NCBI RefSeq assembly: GCF_024300625.1
Contig: NZ_CP101322.1
Span: 261,992 to 325,991, forward strand
Length of the DNA stretch: 64,000 nt
Direction of reading: 5' to 3'
DNA from: Halovivax gelatinilyticus
GTDB taxonomy: Archaea > Halobacteriota > Halobacteria > Halobacteriales > Natrialbaceae
A program made the translations under genes and the position numbers. This document shows, one piece after another, positions 36,107 through 46,696 of this stretch (position 1 is the first letter of the stretch; each line of letters begins with the position of its first letter). Below the pieces are notes generated by a model that saw only the letters and a list, made by a program, of their open reading frames with translations, did no database searches and was not told the DNA's origin.

Positions 36107-37567
36107 CTACTCCTTGCCGAACATCTGGCGCATCATCGGGTGCATCTCCATCATCTGCTCTTCGGCGATCTCCTCGTAGAGCTTGTACGTGATGGAGACG
36201 GCCAGCAGCAGGCCGGTTCCCGTGACCGCGCCGATGGTTCCGAGCATGTTCGCCCAGACGGCGAGCAGACCGACGAGCGCACCGCCGATGACGGTCACCT
36301 GCGGGATGTAGCGCTCCATGACCTTCTCGACGACGCCGACGTTCTGTCTGAACCCGGGGATCTGCATCCCGGAGTTCTGGATCTGCTTTGCCGTGGCGTC
36401 CGGACCCATGCCCGTCGTCTCGACCCAGAAGATCGCGAAGATGGCCCCACCGATCACCATGAAAGTGAGGTCGACGCTGAGTCGAAGGAGTACCTGCCAG
36501 GCCTCCTGGGTGACGCCGGCTTCCCACCACATCCAGTCGTCGGGCGAGTAGATCGGCGCGGTGTAGTAGAAGAAGCCGCCGACGGGCTCGCCGTCGCTGT
36601 AGGTTCCGAGGGCGGAGGGAAGGGTCGTTTGACTGTCAGCGATCCGTCCCATGAACTGAATGTTCGCCTGCAGCGCGCGAACGAGGATCATGGGCAGGAC
36701 GCTCGCGTAGATGAGCTTGACCGGGAACCGACCCCGGGCCCCCTTCACCCGCGAGTGACTGAGCGGAATCTCGACGCGGACGGATTCCGCGTAGACGACG
36801 ATCGCGAAGATCAGTAGCGTCGTCAGTAACGCGAGGATCATCCCCTCGGAGACCAGCAACGTGTAGAGACCGTCGCCGCCGACGATCGAACCGATCTGGA
36901 TCTCGCCGGTCAGGATCAACCACCAGTTGTAGAAGAATCCGTCTCCCTGTTCGAGCGAGAGGAATCCGGCGACGAGCATCTGGCTCACGCCGGCGACGAT
37001 GAACAGTCCGACACCGCTGCCGACGCCCCACTTGCTCACGACCTCGTCCATGTAGAGGATCAACACCCCGCCGATGAAGATCTGTAAGAACATGATCGTC
37101 TGGACGCCGGTCTGTCCGAACGTCAGACTGCCCAGGACGAGCTCCTGAGCGGGTGGAAGAAAGCCTTCACCGGCAAAGACCATCGGCGCCGCCGTCAACG
37201 CCGTCATCACGATGACGAGCAGCTTCTGCAGACCCTGGTAGAGAACCTGATCCCGCGGGTCGTTCGTATCGAGTCCGAGCAGGTTCGCCCCGCCGAGCAG
37301 CTGCAAGACAATGCTGGCGGTGACGATCGGCCCGATACCGACCTGCAAGACCGACCCCTGTTCACCCGCGAGAATCGCGCGGAACTCACCGAAGAGGTCG
37401 TCACCACCCTCGGCCATTCCGAGGAGCGTGATGTTAGTCAAGAAGAAATACAGTACCAGGATCGCCCCGGTCCACATTAGCTTTCGCTTGAAGGGAACGT
37501 GTCCCTCCGGTCTGCGGACCGTGGGCATGCGCGTCAAAACCGGTTCAGCGGCTTCCTTCCAGCCCAT
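36107..37567 (-). CDS. secY: Protein translocase subunit SecY
   Basis: Membrane channel of the Sec translocon, 486 aa with 10 spans. The N-terminus begins MGWKEAAEPVLTRMPTV, followed by the first span. The plug region and cytoplasmic loops (VEIPLSHSRVKGARGRFPVKL) are recognisable. Last gene of the ribosomal-protein block, 3 nt after the uL15 gene. The C-terminus carries ...MMEMHPMMRQMFGKE, typical of haloarchaea. Confidence 0.95.
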   Translation of the reverse strand: MGWKEAAEPVLTRMPTVRRPEGHVPFKRKLMWTGAILVLYFFLTNITLLGMAEGGDDLFGEFRAILAGEQGSVLQVGIGPIVTASIVLQLLGGANLLGLDTNDPRDQVLYQGLQKLLVIVMTALTAAPMVFAGEGFLPPAQELVLGSLTFGQTGVQTIMFLQIFIGGVLILYMDEVVSKWGVGSGVGLFIVAGVSQMLVAGFLSLEQGDGFFYNWWLILTGEIQIGSIVGGDGLYTLLVSEGMILALLTTLLIFAIVVYAESVRVEIPLSHSRVKGARGRFPVKLIYASVLPMILVRALQANIQFMGRIADSQTTLPSALGTYSDGEPVGGFFYYTAPIYSPDDWMWWEAGVTQEAWQVLLRLSVDLTFMVIGGAIFAIFWVETTGMGPDATAKQIQNSGMQIPGFRQNVGVVEKVMERYIPQVTVIGGALVGLLAVWANMLGTIGAVTGTGLLLAVSITYKLYEEIAEEQMMEMHPMMRQMFGKE

Positions 37568-37570
37568 ATC

Positions 37571-38062
37571 TTAGTCCTCTGTGTTTTCGTCGTCGGTCTC
37601 GGCTTCCTCGGCGGCCGCGATGGCACGCTCTGTGAGCGTTGCCGTCCCGCCTGCGGCTTCGATCTTCTCGCGTGCGGTCTCCGAGAAGGCGTCCGCCGTT
37701 ACCTCGAGCGCGTCGTGTACCTGACCCGAGCCAAGTACCTTCACGACGTCAACCTCGTGACCGTCCTCGACGACGTCACGGGCGTCGATCGCGAAGCCGT
37801 CGTCGGTCTCTTCGGCGAGACCCTCGGCGGCGTAGAGGATCGCATCCTCGTCGAGCGTCCGAACGTCGATCTCTTCGACCGCCGGTCGGGCGTCCTGTGG
37901 ACGCTTGAAGCCGTGTTTGTGCTTCGGTTCGTAGTTGTGGAACTCGTGTTTGGATCTGCCCGCGCGACCGCGTCCGCCCCGGTGGCCGGCACCACGTCGA
38001 TTCTTGTGCGTGCCGCCGCCGTGGGTTCGCGAACCTCGCTGGCGTCGTTTTTTACTCGTCAT
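37571..38062 (-). CDS. rpl15: Ribosomal protein uL15
   Basis: Large-subunit protein L15, 163 aa. The start MTSKKRRQRGSRTHGGGTHK and the following GHRGGRGRAGRSKHEF are diagnostic. The C-terminus is acidic. It lies 3 nt from rpl30 and 3 nt from secY. Confidence 0.95.
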   Translation of the reverse strand: MTSKKRRQRGSRTHGGGTHKNRRGAGHRGGRGRAGRSKHEFHNYEPKHKHGFKRPQDARPAVEEIDVRTLDEDAILYAAEGLAEETDDGFAIDARDVVEDGHEVDVVKVLGSGQVHDALEVTADAFSETAREKIEAAGGTATLTERAIAAAEEAETDDENTED

Positions 38063-38064
38063 GG

Positions 38065-38532
38065 TTAGCGCATCGATTCTAGCAGGTCGTTAATCTGCTC
38101 CGTTGTATGCTTTCCGAGTTGGCCCCCTTCTCCCGTCGGTTTCTTGATACCGGCGTGGCCACCGCGTGGCGGGTGGAGCCGAAGCGTCGGGGAGAGACCC
38201 TCGTCGCGAAGCGTCGTTTCGCCGTCGATCAGTGCCTCCGCCAGCGCTTCGAAGTCGTCGTAGTCGGTGTGCTCGGCGAGCCACGCCTCGTCGACGTCCG
38301 ACTGGCGCCCCTCCTGGGGTTCGGCTCGCTTCTCGAGGACGAGTGCGAGTACGTCCGCGCTGGGTTCGCCGTAGGCGACGTAGTCGTGAACCTTCGTGAT
38401 CATTCCGCGATAGGCGTCCGTGTCCGGGACGATCGTCGCGTGGTTGACCTCGGGAACGTTCAACATCGCTAGCGTGTCGTCGACGGCATCCGACCGGTCG
38501 ACTTCGCCACGGAGCTGAACGATAGCCTTCAT
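38065..38532 (-). CDS. rpl30: Ribosomal protein uL30
   Basis: Large-subunit protein L30, 155 aa. [13 protein letters not shown] at the N-terminus and [15 protein letters not shown] are family landmarks. The C-terminal [14 protein letters not shown] is conserved in archaea. Overlaps rps5 by 4 nt. Confidence 0.95.
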   Translation of the reverse strand: MKAIVQLRGEVDRSDAVDDTLAMLNVPEVNHATIVPDTDAYRGMITKVHDYVAYGEPSADVLALVLEKRAEPQEGRQSDVDEAWLAEHTDYDDFEALAEALIDGETTLRDEGLSPTLRLHPPRGGHAGIKKPTGEGGQLGKHTTEQINDLLESMR

Positions 38533-39182
38533 CGTTCTGCCACCTCAGCTTCCTCGCCGCTCGACTGGCGAGCGGGCATGCGAGATTTCGAGGCGTTCTC
38601 GAGTGCGTTGAACGTCGCCTTCGCGAGGTTCACCGTCGTCCGAGTGTTTCCGTGACTTCGGGTCCAGGCGTTCTCGATTCCGGCGAGTTCGAGCACCGCG
38701 CGAACGGTGTCGCTCGCGGCCAGTCCGAGCCCTTCCGGTGCTGGGATGAGTTCGACCTCGACCGAGCCAGCCTTGCCGCTGGTCCGATGGGTCAGCGAGT
38801 GTGGGCGATCCGATCGATCCTCCCACGAACCCGATCCACGGGGCACCTCCAGCATGTTCAGCTTCGCGATCCCGATCGCCTTCTGGATCGCAGAGCCGAC
38901 CTGGTCGTCACGGCCTTCGGCGTAGCCAACGAAGCCGTTCTGGTCGCCGACGACGACCACGCAGCGGAACTTCACCCGCCGACCGGAGTCAGTCATCCGC
39001 TGGACCATGTTGATATCGAGCACTTCGTCCGACAGCCCCGGAAGGAGCTGATCGACGATTTCGGGTTCCTTCAGCGGGAGCCCGGAGTTGAGCGCCGCCG
39101 ACATCGAGTCGATCTCGCCCTCCTGTACTTTTCGTCCCAATCTCGTGACGGGTTCCCACCCGTCGTCGTAGCCGTTACTCAT
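38529..39182 (-). CDS. rps5: Ribosomal protein uS5
   Basis: Small-subunit protein S5, 217 aa. The start at 39182 gives [19 protein letters not shown]; the longer frame upstream overlaps rpl18 in another frame. [19 protein letters not shown] is the double-stranded RNA-binding core. It overlaps rpl18 by 8 nt. Confidence 0.95.
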   Translation of the reverse strand: MSNGYDDGWEPVTRLGRKVQEGEIDSMSAALNSGLPLKEPEIVDQLLPGLSDEVLDINMVQRMTDSGRRVKFRCVVVVGDQNGFVGYAEGRDDQVGSAIQKAIGIAKLNMLEVPRGSGSWEDRSDRPHSLTHRTSGKAGSVEVELIPAPEGLGLAASDTVRAVLELAGIENAWTRSHGNTRTTVNLAKATFNALENASKSRMPARQSSGEEAEVAER

Positions 39183-39726
39183 TGATGATCGCCTCTCGTA
39201 CCGTATCGAAGTGTTCCGGCAGGTCGGCCGCGTCGAAGTCGCCGCCGTACAGCGGCTCGTCGCGCGACTCCGCGAACTCGGCGATGTGTTCGCCGCGGGT
39301 TCGCGACCAGTCTGCGAGAACGTCGTCGTTGTGCGGTATCTCGAGACCGGCGTCGATCGCACCCTCCTGCACTGCGAACACCTTGCTACCGGGCGTCGCC
39401 GTGTTGAGACCGATGTCGAGGACCGCCTCCTCGACACCCGCCTCGACGGCGCGCGTGCCGGCCAGCAGGCCGGTTAGATACGCCGCCGGCAGGTTGCTCG
39501 TCGGCGCTTCCCAGCCGTACTCGGCCAGATCGCTCGAGTGTGCGCTTGCGTGTGTTTCGTCGCCCTGGGGTCCGGGAGTGATCAGCTGCGCCCTGGTGTG
39601 TGCGTTGCTCGTTCGCGCAACGAGGCGGGGCTTGCCCGATTTCAACAGGCGCAACCTCTGATGGTAGTCCGTACGGACCTCCCGGCGACGTCGCATCGGT
39701 ACCTTATATCGTGGTCCTGTTGCCAT
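39175..39726 (-). CDS. rpl18: Ribosomal protein uL18
   Basis: Large-subunit protein L18, 183 aa, binds 5S r[22 protein letters not shown] and [19 protein letters not shown] are conserved. It overlaps the eL19 gene by a single base. Confidence 0.95.
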   Translation of the reverse strand: MATGPRYKVPMRRRREVRTDYHQRLRLLKSGKPRLVARTSNAHTRAQLITPGPQGDETHASAHSSDLAEYGWEAPTSNLPAAYLTGLLAGTRAVEAGVEEAVLDIGLNTATPGSKVFAVQEGAIDAGLEIPHNDDVLADWSRTRGEHIAEFAESRDEPLYGGDFDAADLPEHFDTVREAIINE

Positions 39727-40175
39727 TAGTCGTCACCGTATTCATTTTCGATGTAGGTCAGCATGTAGCGGACGCTGCGGAACTCGCCACCACCGGCCTT
39801 CCGGTAGAGTTCGCGGTACTCGGTGGGCGTGAGCTCACCCGAGTCGCGGAGTTCGCGCAGCTTGCGTCGCTGAGCCCGAATTTGATTTCGCCACTGTTCT
39901 TTCTCGTTCTGACGGGCGCCCTTCTTGCCCTTGCGCTTGCCCGGACCCTTCCGGTGTCCGTAGGCGCGCTTGGCGTTTCGTTCGCGGGCGCGTCCGCGAG
40001 AGTTACCGCGAGCGACCTCGGCACGAATCGTGCCGTCGTCGACGAGTTCGCGGATCTCCTCTCTCGTGATCGCCTGGGCGATCTCGCTCTGGGCGTCGGG
40101 GTCGAGCCAGATACGGTTCTTGCCGACGTCCAGTACGTCGGCCGCCAGTCGTTTCTGTGCGCTCAGGTCCGTCAT
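39726..40175 (-). CDS. rpl19e: Ribosomal protein eL19
   Basis: Archaeal/eukaryotic large-subunit protein, 149 aa. The N-terminus [20 protein letters not shown] and the central basic [15 protein letters not shown] helix match the family. It overlaps the eL32 gene by 4 nt. Confidence 0.95.
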   Translation of the reverse strand: MTDLSAQKRLAADVLDVGKNRIWLDPDAQSEIAQAITREEIRELVDDGTIRAEVARGNSRGRARERNAKRAYGHRKGPGKRKGKKGARQNEKEQWRNQIRAQRRKLRELRDSGELTPTEYRELYRKAGGGEFRSVRYMLTYIENEYGDD

Positions 40176-41008
40176 TCGTCTACCTCCACTTCGACGTAGG
40201 TCGGATTCAGGACGCGAATGTCGGCGTCCTCGGCCAGTTCTTCGATGCGTTCGCGCTTTCTGCCGCCAACCGACGAGGCGATTCGGACGGCTTCGGTGTC
40301 ACCGTCGACACCCTCCAGGTCGTCCGGGTTTTCGACGTACACTTCGTCGAAGCCGCTCGGGTGCTTGCCTCGAATGGCCGTCGGCGTTCGGTAGCCGGAC
40401 TGAACCTTCGGGCCCTTGCCCTTGATACCGCGGCGCTGCTTCGAGAGTCCACCGCGCGGTCGACGCCAGGATTCCGGCGTCCGCTTTTTCTTGTGGTAAT
40501 CCTGCCGGTTGAACTGGGGCTTACCCTCAGTGTGTCGCTGTTCGAGTAACCGAGCCTCCTCGTCCGTGAGCGTCGGCTCTTTGTCGACCAGACCACGCGG
40601 ACGCAGTTCCGTCTCGACGTCTTCTGCCTCCGGCTCCGGCTCGGCCTCGTCTTCGATTTCGGCTTCGGCTTCCTCGTCGACTTCGAGATCGCCGACGTCC
40701 GCCTTGATACGAGCGGCGAGTGCCATACCGATGCCGTCGACGTCGGCGAGGGCGTCCTGAGACGCTTCCTTGACGTCGTCGACGGTCTCGAAGCCGGCAT
40801 CGCGCAGCGCATCGGCTTTGCTCGCACCGACGCCGGAGATGTCCTCCAAACCCTCCGGGGCGTCGGCATCGGTCGAGTCGTCGTCCGCCTCGGTCTCGTC
40901 GACCGACTCTGCAACGTCTTCGTCGACCGATTCTTCGACATCTTCGCCGGCGCCGTCCGGCTCGTCTATCGATTCTTCGACACCGTCTTCCGGTTCATCG
41001 TCTGCCAT
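40172..41008 (-). CDS. rpl32e: Ribosomal protein eL32 with an acidic helix-hairpin-helix N-terminal extension
   Basis: Archaeal/eukaryotic large-subunit protein, 278 aa. The eL32 domain proper starts near residue 145 ([18 protein letters not shown] is diagnostic at about 178-195). The first 140 residues are very acidic and include a helix-hairpin-helix pair ([19 protein letters not shown] and [19 protein letters not shown]). This extension is common in haloarchaea and its role is not known to me. It is 2 nt from rpl6. Confidence 0.95.
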   Translation of the reverse strand: MADDEPEDGVEESIDEPDGAGEDVEESVDEDVAESVDETEADDDSTDADAPEGLEDISGVGASKADALRDAGFETVDDVKEASQDALADVDGIGMALAARIKADVGDLEVDEEAEAEIEDEAEPEPEAEDVETELRPRGLVDKEPTLTDEEARLLEQRHTEGKPQFNRQDYHKKKRTPESWRRPRGGLSKQRRGIKGKGPKVQSGYRTPTAIRGKHPSGFDEVYVENPDDLEGVDGDTEAVRIASSVGGRKRERIEELAEDADIRVLNPTYVEVEVDE

Positions 41009-41010
41009 AA

Positions 41011-41547
41011 TCAGGCACCTCCTTTGGTCGGCTTGGCGGTGATGTAGACGCCGTCCTGGAAGACGCGCGTGTCCTTCCCGCTAACGCGGGTCAACTGTTC
41101 TATGTCGGCCGCCGTCTGGCCGACGTCTTCCTTGTTCGGCCCCGAGAGCGTGATGGCCTCGCCATCGACGCTGACCTCGGTATCGCCGTGGATGGTCGTT
41201 CGTCGCGGTGCTTTCTCGCCGAGGAAGTTCTCGATGACGACCTCGTCGCCCTGAACGGAGACCTGCATCGGGAAGTGAGAGTAAAAGACTTCCATCTCGT
41301 ACTCCCAGCCCTCGGTCACTCCGTGGAAGGCGTTTCGAACGTGGCTCTCGAACGTACCGACGGTCGCCGTCGTTTTGGCGTCGTCGCGGTCGCTCTCGAT
41401 GACCACCGTGTCGTCGTCGACATCGACGGTGACGTTCGGGTACCAGAGGCGGCGGGTGACCGTCCCCTCCGGGCCGTCGATCGTCACGTCGAGGTGGTCG
41501 ACCTCGGCGGATACGTCGTCGGGTATGGTGAGTGTTGTACGTGCCAT
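41011..41547 (-). CDS. rpl6: Ribosomal protein uL6
   Basis: Large-subunit protein L6, 178 aa. [20 protein letters not shown] at the N-terminus and the later [15 protein letters not shown] are family features. The C-terminal [17 protein letters not shown] is conserved. Confidence 0.95.
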   Translation of the reverse strand: MARTTLTIPDDVSAEVDHLDVTIDGPEGTVTRRLWYPNVTVDVDDDTVVIESDRDDAKTTATVGTFESHVRNAFHGVTEGWEYEMEVFYSHFPMQVSVQGDEVVIENFLGEKAPRRTTIHGDTEVSVDGEAITLSGPNKEDVGQTAADIEQLTRVSGKDTRVFQDGVYITAKPTKGGA

Positions 41548-41551
41548 TGTT

Positions 41552-41944
41552 CTAGTAGACGTACGCGATCACCTGGCCCCCGATGCCGCGCTCGCGAGCC
41601 TCGTAGTGGCTCATGATGCCCTCGCTCGTCGTGACGACGAGCGTGCCGAAGTCCCGAGCGGGGAGAAACCGTTTCTCCCACTTCTCGAACTCGTCGGCAC
41701 CGGCGCTGTAGCGTGGCTTGACGGGGCCGCACTCGTTGATCGCTCCGTTCAATTCGACCTCGAACCGACCGGCTTTACCGTCGTCGACGAACTCGAATCC
41801 GTCGACGTACCCGTGGTCGTAGAAGACCTCGAGTACCTGACCGATCACGTTCGAGGCGGGTGATACCTCGTGGCTCAGATGGCCAACTCCCTCGGCGTTA
41901 TCGATCCCCGAGAGCGCGTTACTGAGTGGGTCGTTCCCTGTCAT
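41552..41944 (-). CDS. rps8: Ribosomal protein uS8
   Basis: Small-subunit protein S8, 130 aa from the ATG at 41944 ([17 protein letters not shown]). The longer open frame upstream overlaps rps14 and is not used. [17 protein letters not shown] is the C-terminal signature. Stop and start overlap with rps14 by 4 nt. Confidence 0.95.
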   Translation of the reverse strand: MTGNDPLSNALSGIDNAEGVGHLSHEVSPASNVIGQVLEVFYDHGYVDGFEFVDDGKAGRFEVELNGAINECGPVKPRYSAGADEFEKWEKRFLPARDFGTLVVTTSEGIMSHYEARERGIGGQVIAYVY

Positions 41945-42117
41945 CTGTACTTCTTGAATCCCATGTCGCGAGCGATCTCCCGGAAACACTGTCGGCAAAG
42001 ATTGATATCGTACTTGCCGACGAGGCCCTGGTTGCGGCCACAGCGCTGACAGGACACTCGCTGTCCCGTCCGCTTTGCAGCGTGCTCGCCAGTTTGTTCG
42101 TTCTCACTTTCACTCAT
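41941..42117 (-). CDS. rps14: Ribosomal protein uS14 (zinc form)
   Basis: Small-subunit protein S14, only 58 aa. Translating from the ATG at 42117 gives a short acidic leader, then [20 protein letters not shown] with two CxxC pairs (second pair CRQC), then [10 protein letters not shown]. It is the archaeal zinc-binding type. It overlaps uL5 by 8 nt and uS8 by 4 nt. Confidence 0.95.
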   Translation of the reverse strand: MSESENEQTGEHAAKRTGQRVSCQRCGRNQGLVGKYDINLCRQCFREIARDMGFKKYR

Positions 42118-42643
42118 CGTCTACCTCCACGTCGAAGTTCGCCTCGAGGAACGGAATCGCGTCCTCGGGCGTCAATCGGTGATTCGACGGGACCGACCGC
42201 GTGGTCTGTTCGCGCTTTGCGATTCGATAGCCCGGTCGAACCATGTTGACGGTAACGTCCAGGCCGTAGATCCCGATGTTGGGATCGTACTCCTGGCTCG
42301 GGAACTCCGTGTGCTCGGCGATACCGAAGCTGAAGTTGCCCGTCTCGTCGAACTGGTTCGCCGAGAGATCGGCGATCTCGAGTGCACGCGCCAGGAACTC
42401 GTCGGCGGCGTCACCGCGCAGGGTGACCTTCGTGCCGATCGGCTCGCCCTGACGAATGCCAAACTCCGGTTCGGTCGCCGAGGCGAGCGTCCGGATGCTC
42501 GTCTGACCGGTGATGTCCTCGATGATGTCCTCGGCGTCCGCCAGTTCGCGGCCACCGCGACCGACGCCCATGTGGACGACAACTTTCTCGACGCGCGGTT
42601 CGCGCATCGCGTGAAAGTCCTCGGCCGTCTCGGCGTCGCTCAT
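42110..42643 (-). CDS. rpl5: Ribosomal protein uL5
   Basis: Large-subunit protein L5, 177 aa, contacts 5S r[22 protein letters not shown] and [19 protein letters not shown] are conserved. It overlaps rps4e by 4 nt. Confidence 0.95.
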   Translation of the reverse strand: MSDAETAEDFHAMREPRVEKVVVHMGVGRGGRELADAEDIIEDITGQTSIRTLASATEPEFGIRQGEPIGTKVTLRGDAADEFLARALEIADLSANQFDETGNFSFGIAEHTEFPSQEYDPNIGIYGLDVTVNMVRPGYRIAKREQTTRSVPSNHRLTPEDAIPFLEANFDVEVDDE

Positions 42644-43386
42644 TCGTCATCACCTTCGTCTTCCGAGTCAGCGGCCCCTCCCTCGATGAAGTTCTCGTCG
42701 ATCACGACGACGTACTCCTCGACGGTCTCGAACGGTTCGTCCGTCGCGGCCTCGTCGACCGGGTCGACCCGGACGATGTTCGAGCCGCTTCCGAGCGTGA
42801 CGTCGATCTCGGCGACTTCGCCGACTTTGCCGGCGTGGTTGCCGCGAACGGCCGTCACGAGCGCGCCCTCCTCGTACGGGAAGTGGGCGACGACCTCCTT
42901 CGACTCGTTGTCGACGACGATCGAATCGTTCGCGCTGTAGGTCGCCTCGTCCTCGACGGTCACGTTGGTGCCGTCGTGAAGCGAGAGCTGAGTCACCCCG
43001 CCGGTGACCTGGCGCTTGCCTTCGACCTTCCCCAGGCGGCTCTCGGCCGAGTCCGCGTCGATCGCGGTCAGCGTCAGGCGGCCACCCTCGTCGGGGAAGA
43101 TGCGGTAGTACTCGTCTCGATCGGGAAATGCGAGGATATCGAACATCCCGATCGGCCGTTCTTCGTCGTTGATCTCGTCACCGTTTACGAGCACCGCGTC
43201 CGTCGAGAGCGCGTATCGCGCTTCCTTCCGGCTGTCGGCGTATCCGAGGACGTCCCGCAGCAAGATGAGCAGCGGAACGCCGTCCTCGCCGTGTGGGCCC
43301 GCCCCGGCCTTCACCGTGAAGGTGGCGGTCTTTCGCTCGACCGGCCAGGATTTCGGTACCGAGAGTCGTTTCTGGTGTCGTGTCAT
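42640..43386 (-). CDS. rps4e: Ribosomal protein eS4
   Basis: Archaeal/eukaryotic small-subunit protein, 248 aa. The start [19 protein letters not shown] is typical, followed by an S4-like domain ([16 protein letters not shown]) and a KOW motif near [13 protein letters not shown]. The last 20 residues are acidic. Confidence 0.95.
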   Translation of the reverse strand: MTRHQKRLSVPKSWPVERKTATFTVKAGAGPHGEDGVPLLILLRDVLGYADSRKEARYALSTDAVLVNGDEINDEERPIGMFDILAFPDRDEYYRIFPDEGGRLTLTAIDADSAESRLGKVEGKRQVTGGVTQLSLHDGTNVTVEDEATYSANDSIVVDNESKEVVAHFPYEEGALVTAVRGNHAGKVGEVAEIDVTLGSGSNIVRVDPVDEAATDEPFETVEEYVVVIDENFIEGGAADSEDEGDDE

Positions 43387-43745
43387 TCGCTATCACCCTC
43401 GTCTTCGAGTCGCGATTCGCGTCGGTCGTCGCTCAGGTCGAGGTTCGTGATGCGGACGTTCGACGCGTCGAGCGGGCGCGGCACTTCCTCGCCGTCTGCC
43501 GTCTCGACCGTGACGCCCTCGACGTTGATGACGCCGTCGCGAAGCGAAACTCTGAGCACTTCACCCTCCGTTCCGGCGTGGTCGCCGCGCATCACTTCGA
43601 CCGTGTCGCCGGCGTTGACGCGCGTTCGACGCGTGCCGTACTCCTCGCGGAGTTCGTCGGAGAGCGTCGCGTGCAACTGCACGCCTCGCTGGTGTAGCGG
43701 TGCGTGCGTCGTCGTGTTTCGTTGATTGCGTGGTTGTTTGCTCAT
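43383..43745 (-). CDS. rpl24: Ribosomal protein uL24
   Basis: Large-subunit protein L24, 120 aa. A KOW motif ([17 protein letters not shown]) lies at residues about 48-64. The N-terminus [19 protein letters not shown] matches archaeal L24. It overlaps rps4e by 4 nt and is 4 nt from rpl14. Confidence 0.95.
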   Translation of the reverse strand: MSKQPRNQRNTTTHAPLHQRGVQLHATLSDELREEYGTRRTRVNAGDTVEVMRGDHAGTEGEVLRVSLRDGVINVEGVTVETADGEEVPRPLDASNVRITNLDLSDDRRESRLEDEGDSE

Positions 43746-43749
43746 GGTT

Positions 43750-44148
43750 CTATACGATCATCGTTGCCGTGCTCGCGATGGCGCCGAATCGCTCGGCGAC
43801 TTCGCGGGCGATCGGTCCCTTGATCTCCGTTCCGCGGGGTTCTTCGTTCTCGTCGATGATGACCGCCGCGTTGTCCTCGAATTTCAGTCGCGTCCCGTCC
43901 GGACGTCGGACGGTCTGGCGCTGACGGATGATAACCGCTTCGAGCACCTGACGGCGCATCTCCGGGGTCCCCTTCGTGACGGAGACGGTCACTTTATCAC
44001 CGAGACCCGCCTTCGGTTGGCGGTTTTTGGTGCCGTGGTAGCCGGCGACGCTGATAACCTTCAGCTCGCGGGCGCCGGTGTTGTCGGCACAGGTGACGAG
44101 CGACCCTTTCACGAGTCCCTGGGTGACGTCGGCTTTGATCGCCTCCAT
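43750..44148 (-). CDS. rpl14: Ribosomal protein uL14
   Basis: Large-subunit protein L14, 132 aa. The ATG at 44148 ([21 protein letters not shown]) is favoured over an in-frame GTG 3 nt upstream, since it overlaps the rps17 stop. [21 protein letters not shown] is diagnostic. Confidence 0.95.
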   Translation of the reverse strand: MEAIKADVTQGLVKGSLVTCADNTGARELKVISVAGYHGTKNRQPKAGLGDKVTVSVTKGTPEMRRQVLEAVIIRQRQTVRRPDGTRLKFEDNAAVIIDENEEPRGTEIKGPIAREVAERFGAIASTATMIV

Positions 44149-44597
44149 CACTGCTCACCCTCGTTCGTCTCGGCTTCGACATCCTCCGTGACGTCTTCGG
44201 CTGAGAGCTCGCGTTCGGGTTCGGTCTGACGCGTGAGCTCGGCGACGTCCTCGGCGGTTGCCTCGTCGGTTACTTCGACGACCACGTGCGATTTCGTCTT
44301 CGACAGTGGTCGGGTCTCTGCGATCTTGACCGTGTCACCGACCGAGAGCGGTTCGAGCACGCCCGGTACGTGTGCCGGGATGCGCGAACGACGTTTCATA
44401 TAGCGGTCGTATTTCGGAACCGCCACGTCGTACTCTCGCTCGACGACTACGGTCTTGTCCATGTCCGTCGAAACGACGGTTCCCTCGAGGACCTGTCCTC
44501 GAACGGGAAGTTCGCCGTAGAACGGACACTTCTCGTAGTCGTATTCCTCCGGGTTTTCTGGTTCCGGAGGGGTTTGTACATCTAGTCCTATTGCCAT
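44148..44597 (-). CDS. rps17: Ribosomal protein uS17
   Basis: Small-subunit protein S17, 149 aa. The OB-fold core [20 protein letters not shown] is clear. It carries an acidic C-terminal tail of about 40 residues absent from most non-haloarchaeal homologues. It overlaps rnp1 by 10 nt. Confidence 0.95.
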   Translation of the reverse strand: MAIGLDVQTPPEPENPEEYDYEKCPFYGELPVRGQVLEGTVVSTDMDKTVVVEREYDVAVPKYDRYMKRRSRIPAHVPGVLEPLSVGDTVKIAETRPLSKTKSHVVVEVTDEATAEDVAELTRQTEPERELSAEDVTEDVEAETNEGEQ

Positions 44598-45031
44598 GGT
44601 GAATCACCTGCCGTTTCGGTACGGCGGGCCGGTCGTTCGTGCAAGCGCGATCCATCGACCGTAACGTAGGCCACGCCCTCGCCAGCGCTGTCTGCACAGC
44701 GAGCGATTTCGGCTCGCTCCACAGGTTGAGTGTCGGCCAGTTTGGACGCGGTCCCCGGGGCCTTTCGGTCCCCGGCGGCGTCATCTGTGATCGCGAATTC
44801 GAACGTCGTTCCCACCTTCGGTACCGTGACCACCCGAGTCTCGCTGTCGGCGGCTTCACCGCCGCCACACCGTTTCTCCGTGGGCGAAACGCACTCGATT
44901 CGGAGGGTGTTCGTCGTCTCCATGACGACGCGACCCTCGATACCCACTCGACCGGCGTCGTCGCTATCGACGACCCGTACCGGCAGGCCGATGAGTTCGT
45001 GTCGCGCGAGCGTTTCGGGTGTCAGTGGCAT
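44588..45031 (-). CDS. rnp1: RNase P protein component 1 (Rpp29/Pop4)
   Basis: Protein subunit of archaeal RNase P, 147 aa. The start at 45031 gives [20 protein letters not shown]; the frame is open further upstream without homology. The Sm-like core includes [17 protein letters not shown]. Its location between uL29 and uS17 is the usual one in Euryarchaeota. A Cys/Gly-rich insertion sits near residues 50-60. Confidence 0.92.
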   Translation of the reverse strand: MPLTPETLARHELIGLPVRVVDSDDAGRVGIEGRVVMETTNTLRIECVSPTEKRCGGGEAADSETRVVTVPKVGTTFEFAITDDAAGDRKAPGTASKLADTQPVERAEIARCADSAGEGVAYVTVDGSRLHERPARRTETAGDSPWQ

Positions 45032-45074
45032 GATTACGCGTCGACTGTGTCGTTTTCCGTTCGGGTTTCGGACC

Positions 45075-45281
45075 TCATTCGAGGTCGCCCTCCTCTCGCT
45101 GGATCGTCTTGATCCGCGCGATCGTCCGTCCGAGTTCGCCGATGCGTCCCGGATTCTCCGGGGCACCACCGGCGGCGAGAACGGACTTCTGGTTCAGCAG
45201 CTCCGTCTCGAGATCCTCGAGTTCGGCCTGGCGTTCCGCCGGCGTCATGTCGCGAATCTCCTCGACGTGCAAGATCGCCAT
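45075..45281 (-). CDS. rpl29: Ribosomal protein uL29
   Basis: Large-subunit protein L29, 68 aa. [20 protein letters not shown] and [17 protein letters not shown] match. It starts inside the rps3 stop codon region and is followed by a 43-nt gap before rnp1. Confidence 0.93.
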   Translation of the reverse strand: MAILHVEEIRDMTPAERQAELEDLETELLNQKSVLAAGGAPENPGRIGELGRTIARIKTIQREEGDLE

Positions 45282-46216
45282 CAGTTCTCACCTCCCTCGT
45301 CGTCATCGGCCTCGCTCTCCATCTCGGCGACGAGCTCTTCGGCTTCGGCCTCGATCTCCTCGTCGAGATCCTCGGTGACCTCGTCGGCGGCCGCCTCGGC
45401 TTCGTCCGCGTCAGCCTCGGTCTCTTCTTCGACCGTCTCTTCGACGACTTCCTCTTCGATCACTTCCTCGACGACCTCTTCGTCGAGTTCCGGTTCGTCA
45501 GATTCGGGGGCGTCCTCGGAGGGCTCGTCTTCGGTCTCGTCTTCTTCGGGAGCCGTCTCGAGGAGTTCCTCGACGCCCTCGTTCGCTTCGACGGCGTCGG
45601 GAACGACGTCCTCGGGATCGAGGTCGTCGTGGACCTGGAAGTCGTCGGGAAGCTCTGCACCCGGCGGGATGATCTTGACGCTGACGCCGATCGTCCCGAG
45701 CTTCATGACGGCGACGCCCTGGCCGTGGTCGACGACCTCTTCGGCGGGCTCGCCGTTGTGCTTGATGTAGCCCCGGTTGAATTTCTCCACGCGCGAGCGA
45801 GCGCCCGTGACTTTCCCGGAGAGAACGATTTCGGCGCCGAGAGCGCCGGCGTCCATGATACGGTCGATCGTCGTGTGACCGGCCTTGCGGAAGTACCAGC
45901 CTCGCTCTAGGGCGTTAGCCAGTCGGTCGGCCACGATTCGGGCGTTCAGGTCGGGTTCGTCTACCTCCTGAACGTCGATCTGCGGATCGTCGAGGTCGAA
46001 CTTCTCCTCGAGGGCCGTCGTCACCTTCCGGATGTTCTCACCGCCCTTGCCGATGACCATCCCTGGCTTTTCGGCTTTGAGGACGATCTGGGTCCCCATG
46101 GGCGTCTGAGCGACGTCCATGCCGCCGTAGCCGGCACGGCCGAGTTCTTCGGCGAAGAACTCGTCTATCTGCGAGCGGCGCAATCCGTTCTCGATGAACT
46201 GGTGTTCGTCTGCCAT
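45281..46216 (-). CDS. rps3: Ribosomal protein uS3 with acidic C-terminal tail
   Basis: Small-subunit protein S3, 311 aa. The KH motif [14 protein letters not shown] is at about 52-65. Residues from about 200 onward form a long Glu/Asp-rich tail of more than 100 residues, larger than in many archaea. It overlaps rpl22 by a single base. Confidence 0.95.
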   Translation of the reverse strand: MADEHQFIENGLRRSQIDEFFAEELGRAGYGGMDVAQTPMGTQIVLKAEKPGMVIGKGGENIRKVTTALEEKFDLDDPQIDVQEVDEPDLNARIVADRLANALERGWYFRKAGHTTIDRIMDAGALGAEIVLSGKVTGARSRVEKFNRGYIKHNGEPAEEVVDHGQGVAVMKLGTIGVSVKIIPPGAELPDDFQVHDDLDPEDVVPDAVEANEGVEELLETAPEEDETEDEPSEDAPESDEPELDEEVVEEVIEEEVVEETVEEETEADADEAEAAADEVTEDLDEEIEAEAEELVAEMESEADDDEGGEN

Positions 46217-46689
46217 CAGGCATCACCCTCCTCTTCTGCTTGTGTGACGACGATTTCGACGTCGACCTGCGGCGTGTTCCAGGCGGTCGCACGGCCCATC
46301 GCCCGCGGCTTGCGGCCGATCGACTCGCCGACCTTGTGGGCGGCGACGTGTGCGATCTCCATCGTTTCGCCGTCGAAGCCCTGGTGCTCCGCGTTGGCGG
46401 CGACGTTCTCGAGGAGGTCGAGAAACGCCTTGCTCGCCTTCTCGGGGTATCGACCGGCGTCCCAGCCGTCGATGTCCGAGCGGTGTCCGGTCCCACTGTT
46501 GTGAGACTTAAACGGTACCGATCGCTCGCCGTCGATGACGGCTTCCAGGTAGGTCTGGGCGTCGCCGACCGTCTTGCCCTTGATCTCCCGGGCGATCTCC
46601 TTGCTGTGCTTGTGGCTCATGTGACGCTCCCGGAGCATCGCTTTCGCGGTGGCGTCCGGATCCGCGTCGACTGAGTAGTTGATTCCCAT
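46216..46689 (-). CDS. rpl22: Ribosomal protein uL22
   Basis: Large-subunit protein L22, 157 aa, lines the peptide exit tunnel. NYSVDADPDATAKAMLRERH and KAFLDLLENVAANAEHQG are conserved. Confidence 0.95.
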   Translation of the reverse strand: MGINYSVDADPDATAKAMLRERHMSHKHSKEIAREIKGKTVGDAQTYLEAVIDGERSVPFKSHNSGTGHRSDIDGWDAGRYPEKASKAFLDLLENVAANAEHQGFDGETMEIAHVAAHKVGESIGRKPRAMGRATAWNTPQVDVEIVVTQAEEEGDA

Positions 46690-46696
46690 TGTACGA

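Noticed and set aside
35931-36530. Upstream extension of the bioB frame and its overlap with secY
   Set aside because: The 200 codons upstream of the ATA lack BioB similarity, lie beyond the TATA box and run antiparallel-free through secY sequence in another frame.
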